Source: Deferribacteres bacterium
GTDB lineage: Bacteria; Nitrospirota; Thermodesulfovibrionia; UBA6902
Direction: 5' to 3'
Length of the DNA: 7,185 nt
Assembly (NCBI GenBank): GCA_030598625.1
Contig: JAUVPO010000093.1
Location: 1-7,185 of the forward strand
Shown: positions 6,066 through 7,185 of the stretch, one piece after another
How positions within the stretch are numbered: the first letter of the stretch is position 1
Layout: the number at the start of each line of letters is the position of its first letter
Translations under genes and position numbers: made by a program
The notes under the pieces: generated by a model
Seen by the model: the letters and a program-made list of their open reading frames with translations, nothing else
Told to the model about the DNA's origin: nothing
Database searches by the model: none

Positions 6066-7079
6066 TTAACCTCTTTGAAAAACTCTGCTCGTGATTTTAT
6101 TCTTGATATCCTGTCTTATATTTTTGAAAAGAAAAGTTTCCATATAGGCGTTGGATACTTTTTTTCTTTTCTGTATTATGGCCCGTTTAACCAGTATATT
6201 TGAGATTTTTTTTAAAACCATAAACGGCACTTTTAATATATAAAAATCGCCCCTTTTGACATAACTTGAATAAAACCCTAATTCATAGATTAAAATCCAT
6301 ATAATATTCTTAAGGAGACTGGACAGAATTGAATTTTTAATGATTGCCAGATATCTGTTCCTGTGGCCAATAAGAAGATAATCTTTATTCATCTCATGAT
6401 CACTTTCCCTTGTAGCGCCTCTGCAATGGTAAGCGATTGCCGATGGAATGTAAAGGGCTTTCCAGCCATATAACTGGGCGCGCCAGCATAAATCTACATC
6501 CTCAACGTATATTACAAAGTCTTCATCAAAATATTCATCATTCAACTTGATATCTTCAAGCATTTCACGGCGAAAGAGAGGTGCTGCTCCTGAGGCGCCG
6601 AAGACGTATTCCGTTTTGTCAAATTGACCGGAATCGGTTTCATTTTGCCCCCTGTCCGCAGGAAACATTCCCGGTATTATGACTCCTGTTGAATCCAGGA
6701 TATTGGTTTTTTCATCCTTTTTCAGGTAAAGCTTCCCCGACACAATACCTGTATCAAAAGAAGTTTCAGCAGCTCTTACCATCTCTTCAACAAAAGTTGG
6801 AGTTAGGGTAATGTCAAAGTTCAGTGGGATAATATAATCACCGGATGATATTCTTATCGCCTGGTTATGCGCTTTGCTAAATCCCTTGTTTTGTGTATTT
6901 ACAATCAGCTTTATCTCCGGGAAATTATTCTTAATAAAGTCTATTGATCCGTCAGAAGAATTATTGTCAATGATATTGATCTCTATATTTTTGTAAGTTT
7001 GCATTTTGATTGATTCAATGCAATCGCTCAGGAAGTGTAAGCCGTTCCAGTTAACTATGTTAATAGAAACAAGCTTCAA
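6066..7079 (-). CDS. GT2 family glycosyltransferase (COG1216, rhamnosyltransferase-like), TTG start
   Basis: A 337-residue GT2 enzyme. Motifs are SINIVNWNG (5-13), IDNNSSDGS (37-45), NKGFSKAHNQA (64-74), LNFDIT (86-91) in the position of the DXD-like metal site, YFDEDFVIYVEDVDLCWR (183-200) with the ED pair, and YHCRGAT (217-223). A hydrophobic stretch (about 252-272) and the basic tail KRAIIQKRKKVSNAYMETFLF (298-318) follow, similar to the GT2 at 3593-4612. The start codon is TTG at 7079-7077, chosen because AGGAGG lies 8 bases upstream and the N-terminus is canonical. The TTG overlaps the TGA stop of the upstream gene. Its own stop lies 2 bases before the radical SAM ATG. One line within it (6181-6240) is only about 28% GC, lower than parts of the downstream GT2 genes. 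It probably adds one sugar to a lipid-linked glycan; donor and acceptor are not predictable. Confidence 0.92.
   Translation of the reverse strand: MKLVSINIVNWNGLHFLSDCIESIKMQTYKNIEINIIDNNSSDGSIDFIKNNFPEIKLIVNTQNKGFSKAHNQAIRISSGDYIIPLNFDITLTPTFVEEMVRAAETSFDTGIVSGKLYLKKDEKTNILDSTGVIIPGMFPADRGQNETDSGQFDKTEYVFGASGAAPLFRREMLEDIKLNDEYFDEDFVIYVEDVDLCWRAQLYGWKALYIPSAIAYHCRGATRESDHEMNKDYLLIGHRNRYLAIIKNSILSSLLKNIIWILIYELGFYSSYVKRGDFYILKVPFMVLKKISNILVKRAIIQKRKKVSNAYMETFLFKNIRQDIKNKITSRVFQRG
6070..6074 (-). promoter_or_regulatory. Ribosome binding site of the radical SAM gene, inside the upstream GT2
   Basis: AGAGG (6074-6070) on the minus strand with a 6-base spacer to the ATG at 6063-6061. It lies in the last codons of the upstream GT2, and the GT2 TAA stop (6068-6066) falls within the spacer. 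This arrangement is typical of translational coupling. Confidence 0.7.
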
Positions 7080-7185
7080 TTTTTCCCCCTCCTATTTTGT
7101 ACTTTTCTTGACCAGTGTTTAAGCTCATTTTCAGCTTTAATTAATAAGAAAATAAAGAACGAAAAAAGTTGAGCAAGATTTGAAA
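7076..7185 (-). CDS. C-terminal end of an unidentified upstream gene (runs off right edge)
   Basis: One minus-strand frame is open from the right edge to a TGA at 7078-7076, giving 35 complete codons; the other two frames stop near the edge. The visible end has a hydrophobic stretch (QLFSFFIFLLI) followed by a charged tail (KAENELKHWSRKVQNRRGKN), which resembles the C-terminus of a membrane protein. The TGA overlaps the TTG start of the next gene as TTGA, a common junction for coupled genes in an operon, and this strengthens the case that the frame is real. No family can be assigned from so short a piece. In such loci a flippase, polymerase, ligase or another membrane protein would be ordinary neighbours, but that is only context. 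The ribosome binding site of the next gene is encoded within its final codons. Confidence 0.55.
   Translation of the reverse strand, partial: SNLAQLFSFFIFLLIKAENELKHWSRKVQNRRGKN
7088..7093 (-). promoter_or_regulatory. Strong ribosome binding site deciding a TTG start
   Basis: A perfect AGGAGG on the minus strand (within a longer purine run), 8 bases before the TTG at 7079-7077. It supports TTG as the initiation codon of the first complete GT2 gene. Confidence 0.75.

Overview
The window reads as part of a surface-polysaccharide (O-antigen, capsule or exopolysaccharide type) locus from a Gram-negative-like bacterium. Every supported gene lies on the minus strand, so transcription runs from the right edge (base 7185) to the left. 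The organism cannot be named from this sequence. The moderate and uneven base composition, the cobalamin-binding radical SAM enzyme and an exported dienelactone hydrolase-like protein would fit an anaerobic or environmental lineage such as Nitrospirota or Desulfobacterota; that is inference.

In transcription order: (1) the last 35 codons of a truncated gene (7185-7076), whose TGA stop overlaps a TTG start; (2) a GT2 glycosyltransferase (7079-6066); (3) a B12-binding radical SAM enzyme (6063-4675), starting 2 bases after the previous stop; (4) a second GT2 (4612-3593); (5) a third GT2 of the same type (3523-2486); (6) a polyprenyl-phosphate-sugar-synthase-like GT2 (2426-1728); (7) a DUF2304 membrane protein (1617-1192) with a promoter-like sequence immediately upstream; (8) a secreted dienelactone hydrolase-family protein (1060-323) with its own strong ribosome binding site and a weak candidate promoter; (9) the start of an unidentified gene running off the left edge (91-1).

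Genes 2 to 6 look like one transcription unit with short gaps. The three COG1216-type GT2 enzymes would add successive sugars to a lipid-linked glycan on the cytoplasmic face of the inner membrane. The DPM1-like GT2 and the DUF2304 protein are a recurring pair, plausibly making or presenting a polyprenyl-phosphate sugar. The radical SAM enzyme is the least predictable member; its coupling to a glycosyltransferase suggests that it modifies the glycan, its lipid carrier or a sugar precursor. The hydrolase and the left-edge gene are probably separate from the glycan pathway.

No tRNA, rRNA, CRISPR array, transposase or complete mobile element is seen. A palindromic REP-like hairpin lies between two of the glycosyltransferase genes. 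Nothing here is clearly a new system; the radical SAM/GT2 pairing and the possible leaderless DUF2304 transcript deserve the closest look.
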